Of a stretch of 23,130 nucleotides of DNA, positions 13,249-21,882 are shown piece by piece (the first letter of the stretch is position 1; the number at the start of each line of letters is the position of its first letter). The DNA is taken from positions 1-23,130 of the forward strand of contig CAWBNC010000023.1 of NCBI GenBank assembly GCA_963789785.1. Direction: 5' to 3'. The position numbers and the translations under genes are program-made. Origin of the DNA: JAEULH01 sp963789785 (GTDB taxonomy: Bacteria > Pseudomonadota > Alphaproteobacteria > Rhodospirillales > Defluviicoccaceae). The notes below the pieces were generated by a model. That model made no database searches, was not told where the DNA came from, and worked only from the letters and a program-made list of their open reading frames with translations.

Positions 13249-14425
13249 CTGGCGGCGGGAGCGCGGCGCGGTGCTGGCGGAAGCCTATGTGCCGCTGAGC
13301 TTTGCGGCGGGTGAAGCCTACCAGTTCGACTGGAGCCACGAGGTCGTGGTTATGAACGGCGTGACGGTGACCATGAAGGTGGCCCATGTCCGGCTCTGCC
13401 ACAGCCGGATGCTGTTCGTGCGTGCCTATCCGCGGGAGACGCAGGAGATGGTGTTCGACGCCCACGATCGGGCGTTTGCCTTTTTCAAAGGAACCTGCAC
13501 CCGCGGTATCTACGACAACATGAAGACGGCGGTGGAGACGGTGCTCGTCGGCAAGGACCGGCAGTTCAACCGTCGCTTCCTGCAGATGTGCAGCCACTAC
13601 CTCATCGAGCCGGTGGCGTGCACGCCGGCGTCGGGTTGGGAGAAGGGGCAGGTCGAGAACCAGGTTGGGCTGGTGCGCGAACGGTTCTTCACGCCGCGGC
13701 TTCGGGTGTCAAGCTATGAGGAGCTGAATGGTCTGCTGCTCGACCGCTGCGTTGCCTACGCCAAGGCGCACAAGCACCCCGAGAGGGCCGACCAGACGAT
13801 CTGGCAGGCGTTCGAGGCGGAGCGGACGCACCTGGTGCCGATCGCCGGGCGGTTTGATGGCTTCCACGCCGTCACCGCCGCGGTTTCCAAGACCTGCCTG
13901 GTTCGGTTCGACAACAACAAGTACTCGGTCTCCTCGCGTGCGGTCGGCCGGCCGGTCGAGGTCCAGGCCTATGCCGATCGGATCGTTCTTCGTCAGGACG
14001 GGGTGATCGTCGGTGAGCATGCCCGCTGCTTTGGCCGCGGCCGATGCCTCTACGATCCTTGGCACTACGTCCCGGTTCTGGCGCGTAAGCCGGGAGCCCT
14101 GAGGAACGGTGCGCCGTTCAAGAACTGGGTTCTGCCGGCAAACATCGAGCGCGTGCGGCGCAAGCTGAAGGGCCGGGACGACGGCGACCGGCAGATGGTG
14201 GCCATTCTCTCGGCCGTTCTTACCGACGGCCTGGGGAGCGTCGAAGCCGCCTGCGCCGAGGCGCTTGATCAGGGCGTTCACTCGGCCGCCGTCATCCTCA
14301 ACATCCTGGCGCGCCGGCGTGATCCTCATCCGGCGGTGACCATTCTGACCCCGGAGGCGCTCAGGCTGCGTCATGCGCCGGTCGCCGATTGCGCCCGATA
14401 CGACCGCTTGCGGAGGGCTGGCTGA
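13233..14425 (+). pseudogene. istA: IS21 transposase IstA, 3' part
   Basis: Resumes istA at RYAKVWRRERGAVLAEAYVP and contains the integrase core: FAAGEAYQFDWSHEVVVMNG (first Asp), GTCTRGIYDNMKTAVETVLV (second Asp) and PASGWEKGQVENQVGLVRE (Glu). The C-terminal domain (KYSVSSRAVGRPVEVQAYAD, ARKPGALRNGAPF) is complete. A product could start at ATG 13190, within the end of the inserted element, and would carry the catalytic core without the DNA-binding N-terminus. TGA 14423-14425 overlaps the istB ATG. Confidence 0.9.
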
Positions 14426-15153
14426 TGGAACGGACCGAAGTCTTCGACCTGATGGGCACGCTCAAGCTGTACGGCATGCGGGCCGCCTACGACGAGGTGA
14501 TGGCGGCCGGCATCAAGCGCCAGCACGAGCCGCCGCGGATCGTCGGGGATCTGCTCAAAGCCGAGATCGCCGAGAAGCAGGCGCGGTCGATCAAATACCA
14601 GCTGGCCATCGCCAAGCTGCCGCTGGCCAAGGATATCGACGACTTTCAGTTTGCCGGCACGCCAATCAACGAGGCCCTGGTGCGCGAGCTGGCGACCGGC
14701 GCCTTCCTGGCCGAGCAGCGCAACGCCGTTCTCATCGGCGGCACCGGCACCGGCAAAAGCCATCTCGCCATCGCCATCGCCCGGGCCTGCATCCGCGGTG
14801 GCGCCCGGGGCCGGTTCTACACCGTCGTCGATCTGGTCAACCGGCTCGACAGCGAGGCCCGCGCCGGGCGCCAGGGACGACTGGCCGACCATCTCCTCCG
14901 CCTCGACCTCGTCGTCCTCGACGAGTTGGGCTATCTACCCTTCGCCCAGGCCGGCGGGCAGCTGCTGTTCCATCTGATCAGCCGGCTCTATGAGCGGACC
15001 TCGATCATCGTCACCACCAACCTTGCCTTCGGCGAATGGCCAAGCGTGTTCGGCGACGCAAAGATGACCACGGCGCTCCTCGATCGCCTCACCCATCACT
15101 GCGAGATCATCGAGACCGGCAACGAGTCCTGGCGGTTCAAAAACCGCGGCTGA
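14425..15153 (+). CDS. istB: IS21 helper ATPase IstB
   Basis: ATG 14425 overlaps the istA stop, and CGGAGG (14411-14416) serves as ribosome site; 242 residues. AAA+ motifs: Walker A GGTGTGKS (105-112) and Walker B LVVLDELGYLPF (162-173), then SIIVTTNLAFGEWPSVFGD as sensor 1 region and HHCEIIETGNESWRFKNR at the end, all typical of IstB. It loads on DNA and directs IstA to target sites. The gene is intact, but its partner istA is split, so the element is probably immobile unless a complete IstA is present elsewhere. Confidence 0.95.
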   Translation: MERTEVFDLMGTLKLYGMRAAYDEVMAAGIKRQHEPPRIVGDLLKAEIAEKQARSIKYQLAIAKLPLAKDIDDFQFAGTPINEALVRELATGAFLAEQRNAVLIGGTGTGKSHLAIAIARACIRGGARGRFYTVVDLVNRLDSEARAGRQGRLADHLLRLDLVVLDELGYLPFAQAGGQLLFHLISRLYERTSIIVTTNLAFGEWPSVFGDAKMTTALLDRLTHHCEIIETGNESWRFKNRG

Positions 15154-15465
15154 TCGTCCCCACACTTGCCCCGGTGGGCAAACAGGCCACCTCCCGCGCG
15201 CGCCGCTCCGTCGTCCCTAAAAGCGCTCCGCGTCACGCGCGGGCCCTCCTGTTCGCTACCGGGACAAGCCAAAAACATGCTCAGGGGGGTCCCCTTTGCA
15301 CGCCGATCGGGGGTCCCGTTTCGGTGCCGATTGACACTCGAAAGCGGACAGCGTGCAGTCAGCGAGTTCGACCGCAAGCGGCGGAGTGTTTGTCCGCACG
15401 CGCACAGGCAGATTGGGTGACGTTGGTGCGTGCGTTCCCTATCTCAGTTTTGACCGGAGGCAATC
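15154..15465. other. IS21 right end and ada upstream region
   Basis: No gene. It holds the two right terminal boxes of IS21 (15284-15336), then 129 bases before ada. A GGAGG at 15459-15463 is close to the ada ATG. I see no clear AAAGCGCA-type Ada box. IS21 may have displaced the native ada promoter. Confidence 0.6.
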
Positions 15466-16563
15466 ATGTCCACCATCACCGAGACAGGCTTATCCGCCGA
15501 GCCGGCGCGATCTCGTTCGGCCGGCGACGACGCCCGCTGGGCCGCGGTGCTGGCCCGCGATGCCGCCGCCGCCGCCGGCGATTTCCGCTACGCCGTGCGC
15601 TCGACCGGTGTCTACTGCCGGCCGGGTTGCGCCGCCCGTCGGCCACAACGCGAGAACGTCGTTTTCTACGCGACCGCCGCCGAGGCGCGGGCGGCGGGGT
15701 TTCGGCCGTGCCGGCGCTGCCGACCCGACGCGTTTGGACCGGCCGACGACACTGCCGCTCGCGTTGCCGAGGCCTGTCGGCTGATCGAGATGGCCGAGGA
15801 GCCGCCTGCGCTGGATACCTTGGCCACAGCCGTCGGCTTCAGCGCTTCTCATTTCCACCGGACATTCACCGCCGCTCTCGGCCTGACCCCGCGCGCCTAC
15901 GCCGCCGCCTGTCGGGCGCGGCGGCTGCGCGAGGGCCTTGGCGAAGCGTCGTCCGTCACGACCGCCGTCTACGATGCCGGTTTCAACTCCAGCGGCCAGT
16001 TTTATGCCGTATCCAACGCCATTCTCGGCATGACGCCCAGCGCCTACCGGGCCGGCGGCATCCACGCCGAAATCCGCTTCGCCGTCGGCCAGTGCACGCT
16101 CGGCTCCGTTCTGGTCGCGGCGACAGGCAAGGGGATGTGCGCCATCTCGCTCGGCGACGATCCCGAAACGCTTTTGCGCGACCTGCAGGACCGCTTTCCC
16201 GCGGCGCGGCTGATTGGCGATGATCCTGCGTTCGAGGCGACGGTCGCACAGATCGTGGGCCTGGTCGAGACATCCGGCGCTCCTCTTGACCTGCCGCTGG
16301 ATATCAGCGGCACGGCCTTCCAGCAGCGGGTCTGGCAGGCGCTTTGCGCCATACCGGCCGGCGAGACCCGGACCTATGGCGAGGTCGCGACCGCGCTTGG
16401 TGCGCCTCGGGCGGCGCGCGCGGTGGCTCGCGCCTGCGCCGCGAACCCGCTCGCGCTCGCCATTCCCTGCCACCGGGTGGTGCGGCGCGACGGCGACATT
16501 TCCGGCTACCGCTGGGGTGTCGAGCGCAAACGGGCATTGCTTGCCCGAGAGGCGGGGTCGTGA
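15466..16563 (+). CDS. ada: Ada: methyl-DNA sensor, AraC-type regulator and O6-methylguanine-DNA methyltransferase
   Basis: 365 residues from ATG 15466, the usual length for Ada. The N-terminal zinc/methyl-acceptor domain has Cys51, Cys55, Cys82 and Cys85 (GVYCRPGCAARRP, RPCRRCRPD). An AraC-type helix-turn-helix spans about 100-195 (LDTLATAVGFSASHFHRTF, GFNSSGQFYAVSNAILGMTP). The C-terminal methyltransferase has the active-site IPCHRVVR with Cys335, FQQRVWQALCAIPAGETRTY and GDISGYRWG. It repairs O6-methylguanine and, once methylated at the N-terminal Cys, activates its own operon. Its stop overlaps the next start (GTGA), so the two genes are co-transcribed. Confidence 0.96.
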   Translation: MSTITETGLSAEPARSRSAGDDARWAAVLARDAAAAAGDFRYAVRSTGVYCRPGCAARRPQRENVVFYATAAEARAAGFRPCRRCRPDAFGPADDTAARVAEACRLIEMAEEPPALDTLATAVGFSASHFHRTFTAALGLTPRAYAAACRARRLREGLGEASSVTTAVYDAGFNSSGQFYAVSNAILGMTPSAYRAGGIHAEIRFAVGQCTLGSVLVAATGKGMCAISLGDDPETLLRDLQDRFPAARLIGDDPAFEATVAQIVGLVETSGAPLDLPLDISGTAFQQRVWQALCAIPAGETRTYGEVATALGAPRAARAVARACAANPLALAIPCHRVVRRDGDISGYRWGVERKRALLAREAGS

Positions 16564-17324
16564 CGACGGGAGGGCAGGCCACCGAAGCCGTTGTCGCAGG
16601 ACATGCCTATCGCCGCGACGCGACCGGCGATCGCCTGAGTCGCATCGACTGGCGCGCGATCGAGGCCGCACTCGATGAGCGCGGCTGGGCGGTCGTCGAC
16701 GCACTGCTCGACCCGCCGGCCTGCGCCGCGCTTGTGGCGCTCTTTCCCCGGCCCGAACCATTCCGCAAAAGGCTGGTGATGGAGCGATACGGCTTCGGTC
16801 GCGGCGCCTACGCCTACTTCAGCTATCCGCTGCCTCAGGTCGTCGAGGATCTGCGCGTCCGGCTTTACCCGCCGCTGGCCAAGATCGCCAACCGCTGGAG
16901 CGCCGCGCTTGGCAGCGACGTCCGCTACCCGGCCGACCTCGCAGGCTTTCTCGCTCGTTGCCGCGACGCCGGCCAGGCCCGGCCGACGCCGCTCTTGCTG
17001 GCCTATGAAGAGGGCGGCTTCAACAGCCTGCACCAGGATCTCTGCGGCGAACTGGCCTTCCCGCTGCAGATCGCCGTCCTGCTGTCGGACCCGACGCGCG
17101 ACTTCACCGGCGGCGAGTTCGTCATGACAGAGCAGCGGCCGCGCAAGCAGGCGCGGGTTCACACCGTTCCGCTGGCCTGGGGCGATGCCGTGATCTTTGC
17201 CGGGCAGCAGCGCCCCGGCGTCGGTGAGCGCGGCGTCCACCGGCTCAACCTGCGCCACGGGGTCTGCGAAATCCGCTCCGGCCGGCGCTTCACCCTCGGC
17301 GTCATCTTCCACGACGCGCGCTGA
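16560..17324 (+). CDS. 2OG-Fe(II) oxygenase in the ada operon
   Basis: GTG 16560 overlaps the ada stop by four bases; 254 residues. The jelly-roll iron site is visible: LLLAYEEGGFNSLHQDLCGE with His158-x-Asp160, then GVHRLNLRHG with the distal His227, and an Arg in SGRRFTLGVIFHD for 2-oxoglutarate. The N-terminal part (ERGWAVVDALLDPPACAALV) is typical of proteins of this group, related to COG3826-type 'proline hydroxylase-like' enzymes. The overlap with ada suggests a job in alkylation damage, such as oxidative demethylation like AlkB, but the sequence is not AlkB itself. The substrate is therefore unknown; DNA repair is inference. Confidence 0.85.
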   Translation: MTTGGQATEAVVAGHAYRRDATGDRLSRIDWRAIEAALDERGWAVVDALLDPPACAALVALFPRPEPFRKRLVMERYGFGRGAYAYFSYPLPQVVEDLRVRLYPPLAKIANRWSAALGSDVRYPADLAGFLARCRDAGQARPTPLLLAYEEGGFNSLHQDLCGELAFPLQIAVLLSDPTRDFTGGEFVMTEQRPRKQARVHTVPLAWGDAVIFAGQQRPGVGERGVHRLNLRHGVCEIRSGRRFTLGVIFHDAR

Positions 17325-17346
17325 ACCGCCTGACGCTCGGCCCCGG

Positions 17347-17946
17347 TCACGGCCCCCGGGGCAGCGGCCGACGCGACCTGAGAGCGGCATTCAGGGTTCC
17401 GTCGTCCATGTAGTCGAGCTCCCCGCCCATCGGGATTCCATGGGCGAGGGCGGAAACGGTGACCTCACAGCCTTCGAGCCGGTCGATGATGTAATGCGCC
17501 GTCGTCTGACCATCGACGGTCAGGCTTGTGGCCAGGACAATTTCCGCAACCGCCGGAGCTCGCGCCCTGCCGACGAGGCCGGCGATGTTCAGATCCTCCG
17601 GACCGACGCCATCGAGTGCCGAAAGCGTGCCGCCGAGCACGTGGTAGCGGCCACGGAAAGCATTCGCCCGCTCGAGCGCCCAGACGTCGGCCACGTCTTC
17701 GACGACGCAGAGGATCGTCGGATCGCGACGCGTGTCGGCGCATATGGTGCAGGGATCGGTGCTGTCGAGGTTGCCGCATATCGAGCACGTCCGCACGCCC
17801 TCGGCCGCCGCGTTCAGCGCCTGGATCAACGGCGCCAGCACCGCATCGCGCCGTTCGAGCATGTACAGCGCCGCGCGGCGAGCGGAGCGGGGGCCAAGTC
17901 CGGGCAGCTTCGCCAAAGACTGGATGAGCCGGTCGATATCGGACAT
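17347..17946 (-). CDS. recR: Recombination protein RecR
   Basis: The minus-strand product of 199 residues starts MSDIDRLIQSLAKLPGLGPR (helix-hairpin-helix). An ORF extension upstream to 17979 is open but lies outside the family. A four-Cys zinc finger (CSICGNLDSTDPCTIC, Cys54/57/66/69) and a Toprim domain (ILCVVEDVADVWALERANA, IVLATSLTVDGQTTAHYI) follow. RecR works with RecF/RecO in loading RecA at gaps. It lies 102 bases after ybaB on the same strand, the common ybaB-recR order; dnaX, often upstream of both, is not next to them here. Confidence 0.96.
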   Translation of the reverse strand: MSDIDRLIQSLAKLPGLGPRSARRAALYMLERRDAVLAPLIQALNAAAEGVRTCSICGNLDSTDPCTICADTRRDPTILCVVEDVADVWALERANAFRGRYHVLGGTLSALDGVGPEDLNIAGLVGRARAPAVAEIVLATSLTVDGQTTAHYIIDRLEGCEVTVSALAHGIPMGGELDYMDDGTLNAALRSRRPLPRGP

Positions 17947-18048
17947 GACGGAAATGTCAGCGCCAAGGCGCCGTTGCACAATGGTCGAAAGGCGGCCAGT
18001 CCGCGCGCGCCGGGCGTCGCAGCGTCAGGCCAAGGCCCTGCCGGCCGG

Positions 18049-18372
18049 CTACATCGGGAACTGAAGGCCGGGCGGCAGCTTCATCCCGCCGGTCATCTCC
18101 GACATGTGCTCGGAAATATGCGCCTCGACCTTGGCCTTGGCGTCATTGAAGGCGGCGACGAGAAGATCCTCGAGCACCTCGACCTCGTTCGGATCGACCA
18201 GCGACGGATCGATCCGGATCTTCCGCACCTCGCCTTTTCCGGTCACGGTAACCTGGACCATGCCGCCGCCGGCCGCGCCGTCGATTTCGGTGTTGCCGAG
18301 CTGCTCCTGCATCTCGGCCATCTTGGCCTGGAGCTTCTGGGCCTGCTTCATCATCTGGCCGATGTTCTTCAT
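18049..18372 (-). CDS. ybaB: YbaB/EbfC nucleoid-associated protein
   Basis: The minus-strand product of 107 residues is MKNIGQMMKQAQKLQAKMAE ... followed by EIDGAAGGGMVQVTVTGKGE and RKIRIDPSLVDPNEVEVLED, ending MTGGMKLPPGLQFPM. This is a full-length YbaB/EbfC, a dimeric DNA-binding protein with a helix-strand-helix 'tweezer' fold. The frame is open upstream to 18552, but MKN at 18372 is the usual start, with GGAG about 12 bases before it. It forms a unit with recR downstream. Confidence 0.95.
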   Translation of the reverse strand: MKNIGQMMKQAQKLQAKMAEMQEQLGNTEIDGAAGGGMVQVTVTGKGEVRKIRIDPSLVDPNEVEVLEDLLVAAFNDAKAKVEAHISEHMSEMTGGMKLPPGLQFPM

Positions 18373-18576
18373 GTGCCGTCGCATCTCCGCGGGAGGGTTG
18401 ATCGGGCTGCGCCCGTGGCCCCGGATATAGCAACTCCAGCCGCGGGAGTCATGGACAGCGATCCGGCTTGGGCAACCAGACATGGGCCGAATACCTTCGT
18501 CCGCCGAGGAGCCTGGGACTTGATAAAAGGCAGCCGTTACCGGTTTCTCCAATTTGAGCCGACGAGCAGTTGCGAC

Positions 18577-19357
18577 ATGTTCCTTTCACTGGATAGCCTG
18601 CAGGTTCGTTACCGCCCGTATCCGATTGGCATCGCCCAGCCGGCAATGGCGGAGGACGCTTATTCGTCTATGTGTCGACAATTTTCTATGTGTCGACAAT
18701 TTTCCGCCGCTCGAACTCTTTGACGACTATGAAAAACTGCGAAATACTAGCAAGAAATTCACGCTTTCTGAAAAATAAAACCCGAAGGCATACAAAGAGT
18801 TCGTTCTGGGAAACAACGTCTGGCGGCGGATCTATAACGAGATCAAGAGCGACCGTTTCTGTTATACCATTCTCGATGTTCTTCGTGCCAAGAATATTGA
18901 CCTGGGCCCCCACTACCTGCCGCCGGGGCGCCGCTTTGCAAAACGATGCAGGGACCTGTCCCGCGCCCGCCTGTCCCCGGACGCGGCGCGATTAAGAGCG
19001 CGTTTCGAATTCTCGGCAATGACGGCGGACGGCGGCCATCTTACGCCGCATACCGACGCGCCGACCAAGATCGTCACGCTCATCGTGTCGATGATGCGTC
19101 CGGGCGAGTGGGATCCGGCCTTCGGCGGTGGGACGGATGTAAACGTCCCGAAGGACGATCGGCTGGCGTTCAATCAGATGAACGAGCCGGCCCGCTTCGA
19201 GGACATGGATGTTGTCGCCACCTACGACTACGCGCCCAACCAGGCCGTCGTCTTCGTCAAGACCTTCAATTCGTGGCATTCGGTCCCGCCGATCAGGGGG
19301 CATGGCTCGACAGCTTTGCGCAAGACCCTGACGATCAACATCGAGCGTTTCCTGTAG
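18577..19357 (+). pseudogene. 2OG-Fe(II) oxygenase-like protein, frameshift, duplication and in-frame stop
   Basis: Starts at ATG 18577 (MFLSLDSLQVRYRPYPIGIA, QPAMAEDAYSSMCRQF). A tandem 18-bp duplication (18667-18702) plus one extra T moves the sense to another frame (PPLELFDDYEKLRNTSKKFT), which meets TAA at 18776-18778. Sense then resumes in the same frame (PKAYKEFVLGNNVWRRIYNE ... IKSDRFCYTILDVLRAKNID) and runs to 19357. The C-terminal half has the iron site HLTPHTDAPTK (His-x-Asp at 19049-19057), a distal His in FNSWHSVPP (19277-19279) and RKTLTINIE. About 250 residues when rebuilt. No full-length product can be made from the sequence as given. The substrate is unknown; related enzymes hydroxylate proline or small molecules. 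Confidence 0.7.
18667..18702 (+). repeat. Tandem 18-bp duplication
   Basis: TCTATGTGTCGACAATTT occurs twice in a row without a mismatch inside the oxygenase-like gene, duplicating six codons. It is followed by one extra T, where the reading frame changes. Confidence 0.95.
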
Positions 19358-19710
19358 CGGGTTTACGCGGATGAAGATCGACTGCTCAAATCGCTCGACA
19401 CGCGTTAGTTCGGCTCATTGGCTGGCCTGTCCAAAAGGAAGGCAAGTAACGCTATGAGAGAAGACATGGATGATCCGCCTGCGTGGGACGGATGGGCAGG
19501 TTTCGTATGTCTCGGCGGTTCACCAGGGAGCGAGTACGCTCGTGAAGGGCCTTTACAGGACAGGGCGAAGGCCATACGCTCGTTTTGGTCTATAAAGCGT
19601 CTCGCATCCGTGCCGTGTGGCGCTCTTGCGGGAACTGGGCGCATATAATTCAAAGCGCTGCGCATCGCATCCAGTAGGAAACAAAGCAGCGCGACCGGGA
19701 GGTGAATACC
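19358..19710 (+). promoter_or_regulatory. cstA upstream region
   Basis: 353 bases without a recognisable gene. A perfect -10 TATAAT lies at 19644-19649, about 60 bases before the cstA start, but no good -35 box is placed at 16-18 bases. GGGAGG (19698-19702 region) is the ribosome site for ATG 19711. A 76-codon ORF (19418-19648) is open but resembles nothing. Confidence 0.5.
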
Positions 19711-21397
19711 ATGAGCGCTATCGTTCTGGCAGTCATCGGTCTGGCTGCCTTCGCTTTGGGCTATATTTTCTATTCGAAGTTCATCGCCGAGCGAATCTTC
19801 CGCCTCGATCCGGACTTCGAGACGCCGGCGCACGCGATGGAGGACGGCGTCGACTTCGTGCCCACGAACAAGTTCGTTCTCTGGGGCCATCACTTCACCT
19901 CGGTGGCCGGCGCGGCGCCGATCATCGGGCCGGCGATCGCGGTCATCTGGGGCTGGCTTCCGGCGTTCCTCTGGGTCGTATTCGGCACCATTTTCTTTGC
20001 CGGCATCCACAACTCCGGCGCGATCTGGGCCAGCATTCGCAACAAGGCGCGATCGGTGGGCGCGCTGACCGAGGACGTTGTCGGTCATCGGGCGCGCAGC
20101 CTGTTCATGGTCGTGATCTTCCTGCTGCTGCTCATGGTCAACGCGGTCTTCGGCGTCGCTATCGCCAAGCTGCTCGTCAGCTTTCCCGGCGAGCGTATTG
20201 CCGACCTGGAGCGCCATCGCTGTTGCGCTGGTGATCGGCTATCTGATCTACCGCCGCGGCGTTGGCTTGCTGTGGCCGTCGGTCATCGGCGTCATCGTTC
20301 TGTACCTGACCATTTATCTCGGCGACTTCGTTCCGATGACCCTCCCAGACGGGATGTTCGGTCTCGCCGCCAACGCGCAGTGGATCGTTATCCTGTTCAT
20401 CTACGCGGCAATCGCGTCGCTGCTGCCGGTGTGGATGCTGTTGCAGCCGCGCGACTACATCAACGGTCTGCAATTGTTCGTCGGTCTCGGCATTTTTTAC
20501 CTCGCGGTCCTGATCCTCAACCCCGAGGTCGTCGCCCCGGCGATCAACAGCAACGTGCCGGAGGGAACGCCGTCCATGGTTCCGCTGCTGTTCGTCACCA
20601 TCGCGTGCGGCGCGGTCTCGGGGTTCCACGGCCTGGTCGCGTCGGGAACGACCTCGAAGCAGCTTAACAAGGAACCGGACGTTCGCTTCGTCGGCTACTT
20701 CGGCGCGGTGGGCGAAGGAGCGCTTGCCCTGGTCGCGATCCTGGCGACGACGGCCGGGTTCGCCACGCTTGCCGACTGGGAAGGCGTCTACACCAAGTTC
20801 GGCGGAGGCAGCCTGAGCGCCTTCGTTAATGGCGGCGCCACCATCGTCTCCGGCGGCCTCGGCCTGCCCCTCGAGTTCGCCACCACGCTGCTCACCGTCA
20901 TGGCGATCCTGTTCGCGGGCACGACCATGGACACCGGCGTCCGTCTCCAGCGCTACATCATTCAGGAGTGGGGCAACATCTATAACCTGCGCTTCCTGAC
21001 CAACAACTACGTTGCGACCCTGCTTGCCGTCGCGTGCTGCCTGGCGCTCGCGTTCGGCGCCGGCGGTCCGTCCGGCGCCGGCGGCCTCGTCATCTGGCCG
21101 CTGTTCGGCACGACCAACCAGTTGCTCGCCGGCCTGACCCTGCTGGTGGTCAGTGTCATGCTGGTCAAGCTCGCGCGGCCGGTATGGTACACCCTCATCC
21201 CGCTGACGTTCCTGCTAGTAATGACGATCCTTGCCCTGCTGTTCCAGCTCTGGGACTTCTACGCCCAGGCGAAATGGCTGCTGCTTGTGCTCGACGCGGT
21301 CATCCTCGTGGCTGCGGTCTTCGTCGCGCTGGAAGCCGTCTCGGCGTTCATGCGGGAGCGCACAAAGGCGGCGCACGCACCGAGGCCGGCGGAATGA
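19711..21397 (+). pseudogene. cstA: CstA family carbon-starvation/pyruvate-peptide carrier, one frameshift
   Basis: ATG 19711 has GGGAGG eight bases upstream; GTG 19702 is in frame but overlaps that site. The N-terminal part has the CstA hallmarks FVPTNKFVLWGHHFTSVAGA, APIIGPAIAVIWGWLPAFLW and FAGIHNSGAIWASIRNK. Sense shifts at about 20195-20205 from SFPGE to LPTWSAIAVALVIGYLIYRR and continues to TGA 21395-21397, with many membrane segments and FHGLVASGTTSKQLNKE. Rebuilt length is about 562 residues, as in short CstA carriers, which take up pyruvate or peptides during starvation. The last codons overlap the next gene by four bases. Either a sequence error or a recent break. Confidence 0.85.
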
Positions 21398-21882
21398 ATG
21401 CGCTTTCTGCCGCGGAGGCGGTGGGTGCTGCGTCCGCTGGTGACATGGACGATCGAAGGCCGAGCGTGATCTTCGTGCGCGAGTGGGAGCAGCAGATGTC
21501 GGGCAGCGGCTGCTGCGGGCGGCTGGCGGGAGACGTGCTGGTGGCGAACGGCGAGCACATTTTCGCCGAGCGGCGCGCGGTGATGGAGGGGATGGGGGCC
21601 GCTCTATCGCGCCATCAGGCGCGAATTCGGCGACGCGTCTGGATGTCCTCGTCGTCGATCCGCGCAATCAGATCTCGCTCCTGCCAAGGCTCGTGCGCGA
21701 TCTATGGCGCTACCGGGTCGGGCATCCGCGCGGCCCTGCGAACGCTTTCCGGCATCGCGATCCCGACCGTGATCGTCAATGGCCGGATCTTCTCGCGCGG
21801 CGTCTGGCCGGATACCGCCGCGACCATCGGCTATCTGCGGGATCTGGATACGGAGGGGAGGGCTGGCGGTGCGGTGGCGTGA
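21394..21882 (+). pseudogene. Thioredoxin-like Cys-Cys protein linked to cstA, three frameshifts
   Basis: ATG 21394 overlaps the cstA stop. Sense begins RRPSVIFVREWEQQMSGSGC with Cys40-Cys41, then CGRLAGDVLVANGEHIFAER. It changes frame at the G-run 21594-21598 (PLYRAIRREFGDA), again near 21636 (RLDVLVVDPRNQISLLPRLV, RDLWRYRVG) and returns near 21720 to the first frame (IRAALRTLSGIAIPTVIVNG, RIFSRGVWPDTAATIGYLRD). The late IPTVIVNG resembles the cis-proline loop of thioredoxin folds, and the early CC could be the redox or metal site. The three shifts sum to zero, so the frame is kept at the end. About 162 residues. I do not know a named family for it. Confidence 0.6.

Larger units (their letters stand above)
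9969..15336 (+). mobile_element. IS21-family element carrying nested insertions
   Basis: The element encodes istA (split) and istB. Both ends carry two related terminal boxes: TGTGAAATTCGGCGTGG ... GGACCCCGT (9969-9999) and GATCGGCATTC ... GGGACCCCC (10009-10032) on the left; GGGGGGTCCCC ... CGCCGATC (15284-15308) and GGGGGTCCCG ... GCCGATTGACA (15309-15336) on the right, in inverted orientation. Multiple terminal repeats and TGT/ACA-type tips are typical of IS21. No matching target duplication is visible (GAGGAGGT before, CTCGAAAG after), so DNA next to one end was probably lost. Removing the internal insertion leaves about 2.5 kb, a usual IS21 size. Confidence 0.8.

Noticed and set aside
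17197..18723. 508-codon + strand open frame opposite recR and ybaB
   Set aside because: recR and ybaB on the minus strand are certain; only the last part (from ATG 18577) is real sense, as the start of the oxygenase-like gene.
19619..19660. Possible sigma54 promoter before cstA (TGGCGC...TTGC)
   Set aside because: The GG-to-GC distance is too short for a sigma54 site.
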